Notes: a model not told the origin generated them from the sequence alone. 64,000 bases of DNA from Macrotis lagotis (GCF_037893015.1 NC_133660.1:160884937-160948936), one strand, 5' to 3'. Shown: positions 21,485 through 33,432, numbered from the stretch's first letter. Program-made: numbers and translations.

Positions 21485-24251
21485 TTTTAATTTTAATTTA
21501 CATTTTTATTTATTTACACATTACTAAAATAATCTTGGTATAATAGTAAACATAATCCCCTCTCCTCCTACAAAAAGAAAAAGCCTCACAAGAAATAAAG
21601 TGAAAGAAAGAGAAAAAAAATGTGCTTCAGTCTGTTTCTGGGGTGGATGGCATTCTTTATCATAAGTCCATCAGAGAAGTTATTTCTATAATTTTTCCAC
21701 AATTGCTGTTGCTGACTGTAATTCCCTCCATCCATTCTTCCCACTACCGTTTATTATATTTTCTCTCTCCTTCCACTCTGTTCCTCTTCAAAAGAGTGCC
21801 ATGGGGCAGCCAAGTGGCACATTGGACAGAGAACTGGCCCAGGGCCATGAGGCCCCAAGCCCACATCCCACCCCAGAGACTCAGCACTCACCCATCCCCG
21901 TGGTCCCAGACAGGCCACCCAATTCCACCACCTTGCAAAAAAGTAACAAAGAAAATGTGTTGTATCTGCCTCCCCTTTCCCATGATCTACCCTCTGCTCT
22001 ATCACCTACATCCCCCATCCCCTTTCTCCTATCCCCTTTCTCTCTATTTTTCTCTAGATTCTATACCCTATTAAGTATGTATGTTATTTCCTCTAAGCCA
22101 TTTCTGATGAGAATGAAGGCTCCCTCATTCCCCCTCACCTTCTCCCCTTCCACTCCATTGCAAAAGCTTTTTCTTGACTCTTTTTCATGACATATTGTAT
22201 CCCATTCTACTTCTCCTTTTCCTTTTTCTCCAGTACATTTCCTTTTCATCCATTGACTCCATTTTTATAATGTATTATGCCTTCAAATGCAGCTCCCTCC
22301 TGTATCTTGTCTATATATGCTCCTTCTATATGTGCTTTAATAAATAAGAAGGTTCATATGAATATTCCAATACAGGAATACATGCAGTTCATTATCTTTA
22401 AATCCCCTCATAATTTACACTTCTTGTCCATTCTCTCTGTGCTTCACTTGAGTCCTATACTTGAAGATCAAACTTTCTGTTCAGTTCTGGCTGTTTCAAC
22501 AGGAGCATTTGAAATTCCCCTCTTTCATTGAATGTCCAACTTTTCCACTGGAAGAGATATTCAGTTTTGCTGGGTAGTTGATTTTTGGTTGCATTCCAAG
22601 ATCTTTTGCCTTCTAGAATATTATATTCCAAGCCCTATGAGCCCTTACTGAGGATGCTGCTAAGTCCTGTGTGATCCTGACTATAGCTCCATGATATTTG
22701 AATTGTTTCCTTCTGGTTGTTTGTAAAATTTTCTCTTTGACTTGGGAGTTCTGGAATTTGGCTATGATATTCCTAGTGGTTATTTTTTGGGGGGAGATCT
22801 CTTTCAGGAGGAGATTGATGGATTTCTCAATTTTTATTTTGCCCTATGCTTCTAGGATATCAGGGCAATTTTCCTGTAGAAATTCTTTACAAATGAAATC
22901 AAGGTTCTTTTCCTGATCACAGCTTTCAGATAGCCTAATAATTTTTAAATTATCTCTCTGGATCTGTTTTCTAGGTCAGTTGTTTTTTTTTTCAATGAGA
23001 TAGTTCACAGTTTCTTCTAGTTTTTAATTCTTTTAGTATTGTTTTACTGTTTCTTGATTCCTCACAAAATCATCAGCTTCCTTTAGCTCCATTCTGCATC
23101 TGAAGGAGTTGTTTTCTTCAGAGAGCTTTATTTTCTCCTTTTCCATTTGGCCAATTCTTCTTTTTAAGGTATTCTTCTCCTCATTAACTTTTTGGACTGC
23201 TTTTTCCATTTGACCTAAACTGTTTTTTTACGTATTATTTTCTTCAGCATTTTTTTGGATCTCCTTGATTAAGCTGATGACTTGGTTTTCATGTTTTTCC
23301 TGCATCTCTCTCATTTCTCTTCCCAGTTTTCCCACTACTTTCCTTACTTGATTTTCAAAATCTTTTTGATTTCTTCCATAGTCTGAACCCAATTCCTATT
23401 TTTCTTTGAAGCTTTAGATGAAGAAGCTTGGACTTTTGATCCTCCATGGTACCAAAGTAATGGTCTGTGGTCAGGTTCCTTTCTTCTGTTTACTCATTTC
23501 CCCAGTCTATGCCCTGGTTTTGGGGTGATTCCCCAGCTTTGGGGGTATTATTTGAACACCCCTGCAAGGACCTCAGTTCCTTCAAGATCTTATGAGAGGC
23601 TCTGACTAGCACACCCCTCTTCCCTGGAGCTGGGAGGAGAGTCCTTGTTCCGCTACGGTAGTATGGGGGCCCAGACTGTGATCAGGGTCTGAATATGGAC
23701 AAAGCACCAGAGTCCTGTCCCAGGGACAGAGAAGAGACCTTGTCAGTCTCCCCTGACTCCCTTACTTTCTGCTGGGCAGTTCCCTGCTGAGTGGCTCTGA
23801 GGGCCTTCTTCCATTTCCTGGGATCTGGGCTGCCCTGAGGGCCATGGCTGCATTGAGGGCCAAACAGACCTGGACTTCATGCTCTGGCAGTGGTTTCCCT
23901 GATGATCTTCCAAGTTGTGCTTAGTGTTCCCTGGGTTGGCAGGTCAGGAAACTGCTTCTGTTGCCAGGAGCCAGTGCTTCCAGGGATCCAGGTGCCCTAA
24001 GGGCTGTTTCTGGATAGCTGGAGCTCCTTTGCTCCTGCCTGGCTGCACTACTGCCCTCTCCAACCCCATGGAACAGAACCTCCCCACTATCTTCCAAGTG
24101 ATCTTGGCCTGGAGAATTGCCTCACTGGATCTTTCTGTGGGTTCTGTCTCTTGAAAATTTAGACTCATAATTTTAAGGTTTTTGAAATATTTTGGAGACA
24201 GCTCCTGGGAAAGCCCGTCCTCATGCCACCATTTTGACTCCACCCCCTCTA
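21485..24251 (-). mobile_element. HAL1-like element (L1 with ORF1 only), full length, TSD-flanked
   Basis: It inserts into the RTE with the 9-bp TSD ggtgacttt at 21476-21484 and 24252-24260. Reading on the minus strand: a 5' end 'gggggtggagtcaaaatgg' at about 24248, a GC-richer 5' UTR (about 24245-23400), an ORF1 coiled-coil region (about 23400-23000), the ORF1 RNA-binding part (about 22950-22540), a purine-rich noncoding 3' region, and an A-rich end next to the left TSD. No ORF2 (EN or RT) lies between ORF1 and the tail. ORF1 is disrupted. The structure matches the half-L1 (HAL1) class. A SINE sits in its 3' region at 21801-21955. Confidence 0.8.
21801..21955 (+). mobile_element. Strongly diverged, GC-rich WSINE-like copy
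   Basis: The head 'ggggcagccaagtggcac' and the end 'caccttgcaaaaaag' identify the same SINE as elsewhere, but the middle is almost purged of T. By hand alignment to neighbouring copies, about half of the differences are T in the usual sequence to C here. Overlapping frames on both strands are open only because stops were lost. Because it lies inside the HAL1-like element in antisense orientation, it may have moved with it or inserted later. Confidence 0.7.
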
Positions 24252-25880
24252 GGTGACTTTAATGCTAGAGTAGGCTCTGATTAACAGACATGGCAAGGAG
24301 TCCTTGGGAGGAACAGAGTTGGAAATAGTAACAGCAAACATCAGCTACTACTGAAGACTCATGACCTTATTATAAACACTGTCTTCCATTTACCTGAATA
24401 GAGTAAAACTTCCTGAATGGCTCCTTGCAGCAAGCTTTGGCATCTAATAGACTCTGTGATTATATGGAGAAGAGGCAGACAGGATATAAGAATGACAAAA
24501 GCAATATTTGACTTAGAATATTGAACTGATCACAGACTCATCCTCTCCAAAGTGGTGGCCCCCAGGCAAAGTGACTACCAGAAGAATTAATTCCAAGAGA
24601 TTAGAGTGCTTCTCTAAGCAGGAAATTTGTTGCCAATTGGAGGCAAAGTTGAGCCAACACACAGTTGGCAGCAGTGGAACAGAAAAGAAGTGGGCAGCTT
24701 CCAGTGCAATTGTTCAGCTGGGTCAGGACATTCGCTAACATTAAGACCGGTTTGATGAAAATGATGGGGAAATATAGAAGCTGCTAATTGAAAAAATGAG
24801 AACTTCACAGAGTTACCAGCAAGGTAACTCATCCATTTCTAAGAAGACAACATTTAATTCCATCAAAAGTAAAGTACAAGTGAAGGATTCTTGGCTCAGT
24901 AAGAAGACAGATGAAATTCAGTTTTATGCAGATAGTAACAATCCAAAGTGCTTTTGTGACTCTTTGAAGATTATTAATGGGTCAAAGATTTATGGTGCAT
25001 CTCATACTCAGTGCTGATGGAGCTGCATTGATTAGTCATTGGGACAAGATCCTAGAAAGATAAGCTGAACACTATTCTTAACAAATCATCATCAATCATT
25101 GCAGAAACCATTGACCATTTACCTCATGTTGAAGTCAATCCTTCCCTAGTTGAAGCTCCAACTGAAGAAGAGATTTTGAATGACATGCAGCTCCTTTTAT
25201 GTGGCACCTGGTGCTAATCCTATTACAACTGAGATTTACAAGGTGAGGGGTCCCTTGCTCATACAAAAGCTGACTGAAATTTTCTAGTTTATATGACATG
25301 AAGAGGTTATCCCCCCAAAATTCAAAAATGCTTTTATTGTCCATCTTTATAAAGGTAAAGGGAATAATGTACTGTGAAAATTACAGGGGAGTTTCTCTTT
25401 TAGTCATTGCTGATAAGATTCATACCAGAGTCTTCCTATACAGGTTGATCCTTCACCTGGAAGATGGTCACCTCCCTGATCACTTCAGAAAATGTTGAGG
25501 AATAGTTGATGTGGTGTTTGCTGCTTAACAACTCAGGAAAACTTGCAAGAGAACAACAGAGGTTTTTATACAACATTTGCACATCTGACCAAGATCTTTG
25601 ATATTGTCAGTCATGAGGGCTTATGGAAAATTAGGTCAAAATTTGATTGCCCAGAGAAGTTCAACAGTATTGCACATCAGCTTCATGACAACATGCTTGC
25701 CTGGGTTCTGGATAGTGGACAATGCTCTCAAGATTTCCCAGTCACCAGTGGAGTGAAACAAGGATATGTTCTTGCTCACATGCTTTTTGTCATGATATTT
25801 TAAGTCATTTTATTGAGGATGAACATGGCATCAAGGTCAGCTACAGCACTGATGGCAAATTCTAAAGTTTAAGCTAAAGT
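24252..25880 (+). mobile_element. RTE LINE, 3' part (endonuclease end and reverse transcriptase)
   Basis: This continues the RTE broken at 21484. It begins with a decayed DFNARVG-like stretch and then carries RT-domain remnants: HVEVNPSLVEAPTEEEILND (around 25120-25190), 'IVHLYKGKGN'-type sequence near 25340, FDIVSHEGLW (about 25590-25625) and SGVKQGYVLAHMLF (about 25750-25790). Multiple stops and frameshifts make it inactive. The match with the minus-strand RTE at 37.4-40.8 kb confirms the order of domains. Confidence 0.85.
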
Positions 25881-26137
25881 CCTGTTAAAAAATGTCAGGC
25901 AGCATCCATGGGAACTGGGGAAAACTCCAGGAAGAGTCACAAGACAAGGAATTCAATGCGCAAAGGCTTCTGGGCATCAACTTTGTCAAAGCACCAGACT
26001 AAGAGCCAGGTTGAACATCATAGCCCACTTAGTTCATCTCCCCTTATTTTTACTGATGAAGAAAAGTGAGATTAAGAGAGGTTAAATGACTTGCATAGCT
26101 TGAAAATAACTGATATGGGAACTCAAAAATCTAATAA
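25881..26137. other. No gene recognised
   Basis: RTE tail or unassigned flank, with a short CORE-SINE-like scrap ('tgatgaagaaaagtgagatt') near 26055-26100. Confidence 0.35.
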
Positions 26138-26320
26138 AAATGATGTTGACAAATGCTCTTTACATGTAATTGGAAAAGAAAATAAAATTAAGAAAAAATG
26201 TGGAAATATGTTTAACATTATTGTACATGTACATTCTTTGCTGTCTTGGGGAAGGGAGAGAGGGAGAAAAATCTGGATCTCAAAACCCTACAAAAATGAA
26301 TGCTGAAAATATCTGAGGTA
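26138..26320 (+). mobile_element. L1 3' tail fragment
   Basis: 'tacatgtaattggaaaaga' and 'gtttaacattattgtacatgt' with 'gggaagggagagagggaga' and 'aaaatgaatgctgaaaata' mark the L1 3' UTR. The first motif precedes the others, so two tails are juxtaposed or rearranged. Confidence 0.55.
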
Positions 26321-26389
26321 AGATTTGAACACAGGTCTTTGCGACTCTAAGTCAGGAAGATAATATTGGTGAAGCCCTTAGAATTCTGT

Positions 26390-26985
26390 TTGGAACTTTT
26401 TGTAATGGGAAAAGAATTGGAAATTGAGGGGATGCCCATTAATTAAGTGAAATATGGTATATGAATGCTATGAAGTACTAGTGTTCTTTAAGAAACCATG
26501 AATAGTCAGATTTTAGAGGAAATATGGAAAAAATTGCATGAACTGATGCTGATCTAAGGGAGTAGAACCAAGAGAACATTGTGAGTTGATCAACTATGAT
26601 GGATGCAGCAACTCTCAGCAGTTCAGAGATCTAGGACAATCCTAGGAGAGACCTGTTATGGACAACATCATCTGCATTCAGAGGAAAACAAAACAACAAA
26701 GCCACAGAATCTGAAGATATCTTACATTCACTTTCCTAAAACTTCTTTTATGTTTTTTCCTTCCTATCCCATGGTTTTCTTTCCTTTTCCTTAGTTCTAA
26801 TTCCTCATACACAAAATGACTAATATGTATATATGTTAAACACAAATGTGCATATATAACTTTTACCAGACTGTTCATTGCCAAGGGAGGGTGGTAGAAA
26901 AATGTGTTATTTATAAATATGCAAGTGGATAAATGTTGAAAATCTTCCATAACATGTAATTGAAAAAAATAAAATATCAATTAAA
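26390..26985 (+). mobile_element. L1 3' end
   Basis: It starts in the ORF2 end ('attggaaattgaggggatgcc') and passes through 'agtagaaccaagagaacatt' to the 3' UTR and 'acatgtaattgaaaaaaata' tail. No intact frame remains. The small plus and minus frames across it are chance. Confidence 0.75.
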
Positions 26986-27065
26986 AAAGAACACTGCTTG
27001 GCACCTAATGGGTGCTTAATAAATATCTGTTTTCTTCCTCCCCTTTCCCTCTTTCCCACTCCAAA

Positions 27066-27150
27066 TATGGCATTATATTATATATATAATATTATAATAT
27101 AAATTATATATAAAATTAGATCATATATATTATATGTATACATTATATTC
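27066..27150. repeat. AT-rich imperfect palindromic tract
   Basis: Repeated 'attatata' and 'tataatat' units form short self-complementary stretches. It is a simple-sequence region. Confidence 0.6.
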
Positions 27151-27229
27151 CTAGTCATTAGTTTTCTATGATTTATTATTTTAACACTTTCCTTCTTTGA
27201 AAAAAAATGATACTATCATAGGATTAAGG

Positions 27230-27510
27230 GGTTCAAGGGACCAACAAGTCCAAACTCATTTTACAGAAGAGGAAACTGAGAAAGGTCAATTGATTTACCT
27301 AAAATCACATAGGTAGCAGGTGACAGACAGATCCAAAGTTCAAATTTAGCTCCTTTGACTCCTCTAATGTCTTTTTTAAAAAAAATCAATAAATTAGTCA
27401 ATAAACATTTATTAAGTGTATTTTATGTTCCAGGCACCGTGCCAAGTACAGAAAATTCAAAGAAAGACAAAAATGGTTCTTACCCTCAAGAAGGCTACAT
27501 TCTACATTTT
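27230..27510 (-). repeat. CORE-SINE fragments (two modules)
   Basis: 27230-27365 has 'cattttacagaagaggaaactgag' and 'aaaatcacataggtagcagg' (MIR-like, minus). 27385-27510 has 'caataaacatttattaagtg' and 'ccaggcaccgtgccaagta' (the 3' module). They may be parts of one old element. Confidence 0.5.
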
Positions 27511-27820
27511 ATTTTATTCTGACCCAAACAAATATGAAATTGAACATTTCCATTTTACAAAATAGAGAAGAAAAAGAGGACTGACACTATTGATTAGAGA
27601 AATACAAATTAAAACAACTCCGAGGTACCACTTACATTCATCAGTTTGGTTAATATCATAGAAAATGAGAATGAAAAATGTTGGAGGGGATTGGGAAAAT
27701 TGGGACACTGTTGGTGGAGTTGGGATACACTGTTGTGTTGTCAACTGATCTAGTCATTCTGGACAACAGTTTGGTACCTTGTTGTTCAAAGGATATAAAA
27801 CTATGCATATCCTTTTATGA

Positions 27821-27995
27821 GGGGAGGTCCTACAGTTTTGTTTTGTTTTTTAGGTTTTTGCAAGGCAATGGAATTAAGTGGCTTGCCCAAGGCCACACAG
27901 CTAGGTAGTTGTTTAGTGTCTGAGGCTGGATTTGAACTCAGGTACTCCTGACTCCAGGGCTGGTGTTCTATCCACTGTGCCACCTAGCCACCCCC
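27821..27995 (-). mobile_element. WSINE-like SINE with perfect 15-bp TSD
   Basis: Full-length minus copy in an L1. The TSD catatccttttatga is at 27806-27820 and 27996-28010. Perfect flanks suggest a fairly recent insertion. Confidence 0.95.
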
Positions 27996-28431
27996 CATAT
28001 CCTTTTATGAAACATTTATTCTATGATCCCAAAGACATCATAAAAAAGAGAAAAGAACCTACATGTACAAAACTATTTATAGTTGCTCATTTTGTAGAGG
28101 CAAGGAATTGGAAATTGAGGGGATGTCCATCAATTGGGGAATGGCTGAATGTGCTGTGGTACATGATTATGATGATAAACTGTTGTGCTATAGGAAATGA
28201 TGAGCAAGATGGTTTCAAAAATACTTGGGGAGACTTATATGAACTGATGCAGAGTGAAGAACTAGGAGATCACTGTACATAGTAACAGCAATATTATACA
28301 ATGATCAAATGTGAATAATAGCTACTCTCAGCAATATCTCAAGACAATTGCGAATACTTATGATGAACAATGCTGTCCACGTTTACAGAAAGAACTGATG
28401 GAGTCTGAATGTAGATCAAAGCATACTTCTA

Positions 28432-28584
28432 TTTTTTTTTTTAGATTTTTCAAGGCAATAGGGTTAAGTGGCTTGCCCAAGGCCACAGGGCTAGATAATT
28501 ATTAAGTGTCTGAGGTCAGATTTGAACCCAGGTACTTCTGACTCCAAGGCCGGTGCTCTATCCACTGCTCCACCTAGCCGCCCC
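28432..28584 (-). mobile_element. WSINE-like SINE with perfect 16-bp TSD
   Basis: Minus copy with TSD tcaaagcatacttcta at 28416-28431 and 28585-28600, nested in the same L1 as the copy at 27821. Confidence 0.95.
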
Positions 28585-28800
28585 TCAAAGCATACTTCTA
28601 AAACTTTATTTTTCTTGTTTTTTTTTAAATAGATGACTAATCTAGAAACACTTTTCGAATAACTGCAAATGTATAACCTTTATAAAATTGCTTGACTTCT
28701 TTGGAGGGGAGAGAAGGGAGAAAATTTGGAGCTCAAAATAAAAAGAAGAATGTTAAAAATTTTTCCATGCAATTGAGAAAAAAGAAAGTAAGAAAGAAAA

Positions 28801-29289
28801 AAGATGTATGTGAAACCAAGGATCTCTATTAGTAATGTGGCTTGCTTTTACTTTTAAATATATGCTAAATTCAATGTGTAACTTTCTTTTTATTCTCTGA
28901 ATGTAGCAAACATGAAATAAGACGAACATTTCCCACATAAAAAAAAAACAGAACAAAAAAAAGATTGCACATGTGGCCACAAATCTACACCATATGCAGC
29001 CCATGTGTTTTCTCCAAGTAGAAAACAAAATCAGCAGGTTCTGTTTGTTTCAAGCTGTCCTGCTTCTCTACGTGTCCTACTGACCTTCTTTCAGTTTGAT
29101 TCTGTGGATTTAAAAAAAATGCTTCAATGACCTACTTTACCCCTAGCTTTTTGTTTTGGTAACTTTATCACTAGAGGTGAGGGAGATTAGATTTTTTTTT
29201 TTTTGGTTGACTCCAAAGGAAAGAACTAAAAGCAATAACTGAATATTGCAAAACCAAACTTCCTTTTACAATAAGAGGGAAATGAGTCT
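28801..29289. other. No gene recognised
   Basis: Unassigned sequence with A- and T-runs. The minus frame at 28753-29028 is not supported. Confidence 0.35.
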
Positions 29290-29585
29290 TTGAAAGGACT
29301 AACCATGTGCTTAATTAATAGTTGCGTTTTACAAATCTCTCATTTGATGCTCACAACAACCCTAAATAACTGGTGCTATTATCCCCATTTTTCAGTTGAG
29401 GAAACTGTAGCAGACAGTGCTTAAGTGACTTGCCTTGAGTTAGTTAAGCATCTGAGGCTAGAACTGAACTCGGGTCTTCCTGCCTGCAGGGCTACCTGTA
29501 CCACCCAGCCTTCTAAAATAGAATGTGATGCTTCAGGCTTCCATAGTACCTAGGTATACAGTAGGTGCTTAATAAATGACTGATT
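29290..29585 (-). repeat. MIR/THER1-type SINE remnants
   Basis: 'catttgatgctcacaacaac', 'ccccatttttcagttgagg' and 'gtgacttgccttgagtt' give a minus CORE-SINE to about 29510. A separate plus-oriented scrap 'cagtaggtgcttaataaatg' lies at 29560-29580. Confidence 0.65.
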
Positions 29586-30795
29586 GCTTCAGGAATTGAT
29601 AGGTCCCCTCACAAGGGAGGTCTACAAGTAAGACCAAATCATTTTTGACATGTTGTAGAGGGAGATGTAGACATTAGGCAAAATGACCTCTGATTTTGAG
29701 ATTCTATGATCCTGGGATATCGACATAAAATCAAGTGGGGATGGGGAGGAGATAAAGACAGGTGGGAATGGGGGTGATGAGGTAACTCTTGATTAGTTTA
29801 AAAAGTTGGGGTCCACTAGGTGGCAGTAGATGTTTCAGAATACACCAAGATGATAAAATAACCAATAAGTATTCCAAAAATCTTAGTGCGATTATTAGCT
29901 TTAATAGCTTAATAATTATGATGCTGATATAATATAATATTAATACAATAATATAACATTGCTTATATAATAATAATACATATCTTGCAAAATTTAAATA
30001 TTAATAGCTTAAAATTCTACTAAAACTATTTTGGAACACCTTCCCCCCAAATAAAAGCTAGGGATCAATTAACATTAATGAATTGGGAAGGATTTATCAG
30101 CTATCTATCATGTATTCAGTCCTGGGTCCGGCAGGAGTAGAAGAATTGGTTCCTCTATTTGAGAAGTTTAAAATGGCTAGGGATGTCCATCTTTCTTTTT
30201 CCTGTGAATAGTTAGCTCCTCATCCCTCTGGAGCATGGGCAGGTATTCTCTGCCTGCTTTGAACAGTGTGGAAGTCTGTCACCTCCCCTCTCTATTGGTT
30301 GTTGAGCTGAAAAAAAAGTTAGTATTGTCTAATGATATCAGGGAGAAGAGGCAACTTCCATATGCTCTTGGTTTCTGTTTTTCAGGCAACAAGAGCAGAT
30401 TCCAGTTAAGAGTGGAGAGAGAGGTCCTTCCCGACTTCATCATAATGGTGGTGGGGACCATGTGGAATAGAGACTCATCTAGTCAAGCTTATAAAGATGC
30501 TTAACTGACTCTGTCTTCCTTGTTATTCCTCATTTCCCTTCGAGGATAAGAAGATCTAGGAATATCTACAAGAAGTGGAAGATACTACCAAGTTGGTTGC
30601 AGGTATTGCGGACAGGTATTAAGGAAGCCAAGCCATTGGAAAGAATATCAGATTCAGTGATTGACCAGACTATGACCAATAGAGGAGAAATAGAAAGAGG
30701 TAATTAGCAGCCTTGCCAAGAAGCTGAATCTCAGCAAGGCCTGAATATTAGCCCTCTAACTGAATGTACTAGTTCCTGGATTCAGTTTTGATCAT
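29586..30795. other. No gene recognised
   Basis: It includes an AT-rich patch at about 29915-30005. An 89-codon plus frame (30235-30504) is not recognised: it starts MGRYSLPALN, is basic, and has a 'tttttcag' within it at about 30378-30385. No supporting exon structure is visible. Confidence 0.35.
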
Positions 30796-30799
30796 TCTA

Positions 30800-31640
30800 T
30801 GATCTTTCATTGTTTTATTATTTTTATTTTATTTTTAATTTATGGATTAAAGCAAGCATTTCCATAACATGGTACAATAAAAAAAAAAGATGATTGGGGC
30901 AGCTAGGTGGCACCGTGGATAGAGCATCTCTCTAGAATCAGAATCCAGTCTCAGACAATACTTATTGAGCCATGTGACCTTGGGTAGGTCATTTAACCCT
31001 ATTGCCTTGCAACCCCCCCAAGATGATAGTACATGAAACTTCAAATATACTCTGTACAACTAGCTATTTATTTCAAATACACAACAAAATTATCATGTAA
31101 ATTTCTTTTTTTTCCTTCCTCTGGCCCCTCTCCAGAGATAACTACCATTGGATACAAATATGGGGGGGGGGAGTGTACACATACATATATGTAAAATTGC
31201 TCTATACATACTTCTTTTTATCTGTTCTTTCTCTGGATTTGAAAATAGTGTCTTTCTTCATATGTCATTTATAGTTAATTCGGGTCTTTATAATACTCAA
31301 AATAACATTCTCTCAAAGTCATTCTTAAAATCATATCACTTATTATTTTGCAATATTCTCTTGGTTCTGCCCATTTTGCTCTTCATTATTTCATGTGAGT
31401 TTTTCTGTGTTTTTCTAAATCATTGAGTTCATCATTTCTTATAGCACAGTAGTATTCAATCACAATCATATCCCACTTGTTCAGTCATTCCCCAATTGAT
31501 GGGCATCCCTGTAATTTTCAGTTGTTATTAGAAAGAAAACTGCTATAAACATTTTAGAACATCTAGGTTCTTTTCCTTTTTCCCTAATCATCTTTAGATT
31601 GTTTAGCATTCCCTTTTTGGGGGTTAGAATCAATTCTTCC
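30800..31640 (-). mobile_element. Older L1 3' end with a nested SINE
   Basis: The minus L1 tail 'tttccataacatggtacaat' continues after a SINE as 'acatgaaacttcaaatatac', 'tcttggttctgcccattttgc', 'attccccaattgatgggcat' and 'ttttcctttttccctaatca'. It is an older subfamily than that at 9.5-11.1 kb. Confidence 0.75.
30896..31019 (+). mobile_element. WSINE-like SINE
   Basis: Head 'ggggcagctaggtggcacc', body partly deleted (no full B-box region), 3' end 'attgccttgcaacccccc'. The short repeat aagatgat occurs on both sides (30887-30894, 31020-31027). Confidence 0.85.
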
Positions 31641-32250
31641 ACACCTGACCTCTATTTTATAGGCTGGTATAGGTTTGCTTTTTCCCCTTGCACAGAAAAA
31701 AAAAAAAAAACTTAACCCATAACTTTCTATAATTAGCAACTCTATAAATAGCAAATTTCCTGGGAAATCCAAAGGTGTGTGTGGGGAAATAAAGCCCTAA
31801 GAAACTTAATTCCTCTATCAGAAAACAAGTGATCTCAGGGTAGTGAGCACAGGGTCAACTGTGGGGCTGCAGGTAAAGGACAGATTGGAGCCTTTTGCCA
31901 ATTTGCTACTATGTTTGATGAACATTTTCAGGTTATCTTCTATAGAAGATGAAAGGTCCATAATGCTTTTCCATTTTCCAGATTATCAGGAAGAATGAAA
32001 AAGTTCCTGAAAAACTGAAAGAAATATTTCAAAGAAGAAAAAAACACAACAGCAAAAAAAAATGAATCAGTAAAACCAAAGGATAATATTAACTTGTGTC
32101 AGGATGTTGGAGGTTGGAAGAATGTGATACAGAGGAGGAAAGAGGATAGAGGAACATTTGGAATGGCCTGGTGTGACAGCTGGTCAAGAGTCCTGCATTC
32201 CTATCATTTAATCCATGGTTAATGTCAATTGTTTACTCAGACATTTTGTT
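31641..32250. other. No gene recognised
   Basis: Unassigned sequence. The minus frame 31584-31772 contains a long Phe run from an A-tract and is not supported. Confidence 0.4.
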
Positions 32251-32251
32251 T

Positions 32252-32402
32252 TTGTTTTTTTCCAAGGCAATAGGGTTAAGTGACTTGCCCAAGGTAACAA
32301 AGTTAGGTAGTTATTAAGTGTCTGAGACCACATTTGAACTCAGGTCCTCCTGACTCCAGGGTTGGTGCTCTATCCACTGTACCCACTGTATCCCCACCCC
32401 CC
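32252..32402 (-). mobile_element. WSINE-like SINE
   Basis: T-rich tail, 'ggcaatagggttaagtgac', 'catttgaactcaggtcctcc' and a degenerate head end around 32370-32400. Confidence 0.85.
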
Positions 32403-32489
32403 CTTTATTGTTTTAGACATCATTTTTCTTAACTTGCTGCTCACTTTCTGTATAAATGTTTCGGGACTGATGGAGTGCCCCAGGATTGG

Positions 32490-32602
32490 CCCTAGCAAGT
32501 CACTTAATGTCTCTGCACTTCAGTTTCCTCATATGTAAAATAGGGATAATATCACTTTCCTCCCAGAATTATTGTGAGGATTAAATGAAACAAAAATTGT
32601 AA

Positions 32603-32656
<54 letters not shown>

Positions 32657-32674
32657 CTCTATAGGAATGTTAGC

Positions 32675-32720
<46 letters not shown>
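32490..32720 (+). repeat. CORE-SINE tail plus (AT)n and (TTA)n tracts
   Basis: 'gcaagtcacttaatgtctctg' and 'cagtttcctcatatgtaaaa' identify a CORE-SINE. It is followed by an (AT)n run at about 32607-32653 and, after 'gctctataggaatgttagc', by a (TTA)n run at about 32679-32720. The microsatellites replace the usual 3' end. Confidence 0.75.
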
Positions 32721-33217
32721 CATCATTTTATCTTTTACAAACTCTACTTTTCCACTTGTGCCCCAGAGGTCTTTATATTCTTGCATAAAACTTCATAATC
32801 CCTGGCAGGAGAATGGAAAAATAGAAAATTTAGGACAATTAAAATGGCATCACTATTGCTTAATGATATTAGCAAAATAAAACCCTTATTCAGTCTGTTG
32901 AAATTCCATCCATCTTCCAATTTTTAATGTAGTGTTACAACCTGAAAGTTCCATTAATAGAAAATTCTCATAATTTTTGTTGCTGGTTTCTGACTTGAGA
33001 ATCCTTCCTTTTAGTTAATGTAGTACACTCTAGTTACAGCAGATGGCAGGAGCTCCTTGCTATTATGTGACAAGACATATAGAAAAACTAGGAAAAAAAG
33101 TGGTAAAACCAGAACTGGACAGTAAAAAACAACTTCTACAACAATTTATCATCCAAGCTGATCAAAAAACCTCTGCTTGGGCAGTTCTATTTCTGTTCTG
33201 ATCAAGTGATTAGAGAT
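32721..33217. other. No gene recognised
   Basis: Unassigned sequence. Confidence 0.35.
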
Positions 33218-33432
33218 GTTAGTGAAAACCTTATATTCATATAGCATTGTAAAGTTTGCAAATGATTTACATAAATTGTCTCACTGGAACTGAATTCATA
33301 AAAACCCTGTGAGATAGGTACCTACCACAGGTATCATTATCCCTATTTTACAGAAAAGTAAGCTGAAGCTAAAAGAGATTAAGTGGTCTGTCTATGCACA
33401 CAACTGGTGTCTGAGGCAAGATTTGAATGGTG
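33218..33432 (-). repeat. MIR/THER1-type SINE
   Basis: 'catagcattgtaaagtttgc', 'ccctattttacagaaaagta' and 'gtgtctgaggcaagatttga' in order, minus orientation. Confidence 0.75.

Larger units (their letters stand above)
27590..28800 (+). mobile_element. L1 3' end carrying two nested SINEs
   Basis: This is L1 ORF2 C-terminal sequence, beginning 'tagagaaatacaaattaaaac', with 'ggaaattgaggggatgtcca' and 'gaactgatgcagagtgaaga', then a 3' UTR to about 28800. Two minus-strand WSINE-like elements interrupt it at 27821-27995 and 28432-28584. Frames are broken by these and by point changes. Confidence 0.85.

Noticed and set aside
21303..21527. Frame resembling craniofacial development protein 2
   Set aside because: That similarity arises because such annotated proteins derive from RTE endonuclease. 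Here it is an RTE LINE broken by another insertion.
21754..22190. Several overlapping frames on both strands, Pro/Ser-rich
   Set aside because: They run across a T-depleted SINE copy and a pyrimidine-rich LINE tail; loss of stops is due to composition.
32600..32720. Regular short repeats that could suggest a CRISPR-like array
   Set aside because: They are (AT)n and (TTA)n microsatellites with no spacers. Nothing in the window is prokaryotic.
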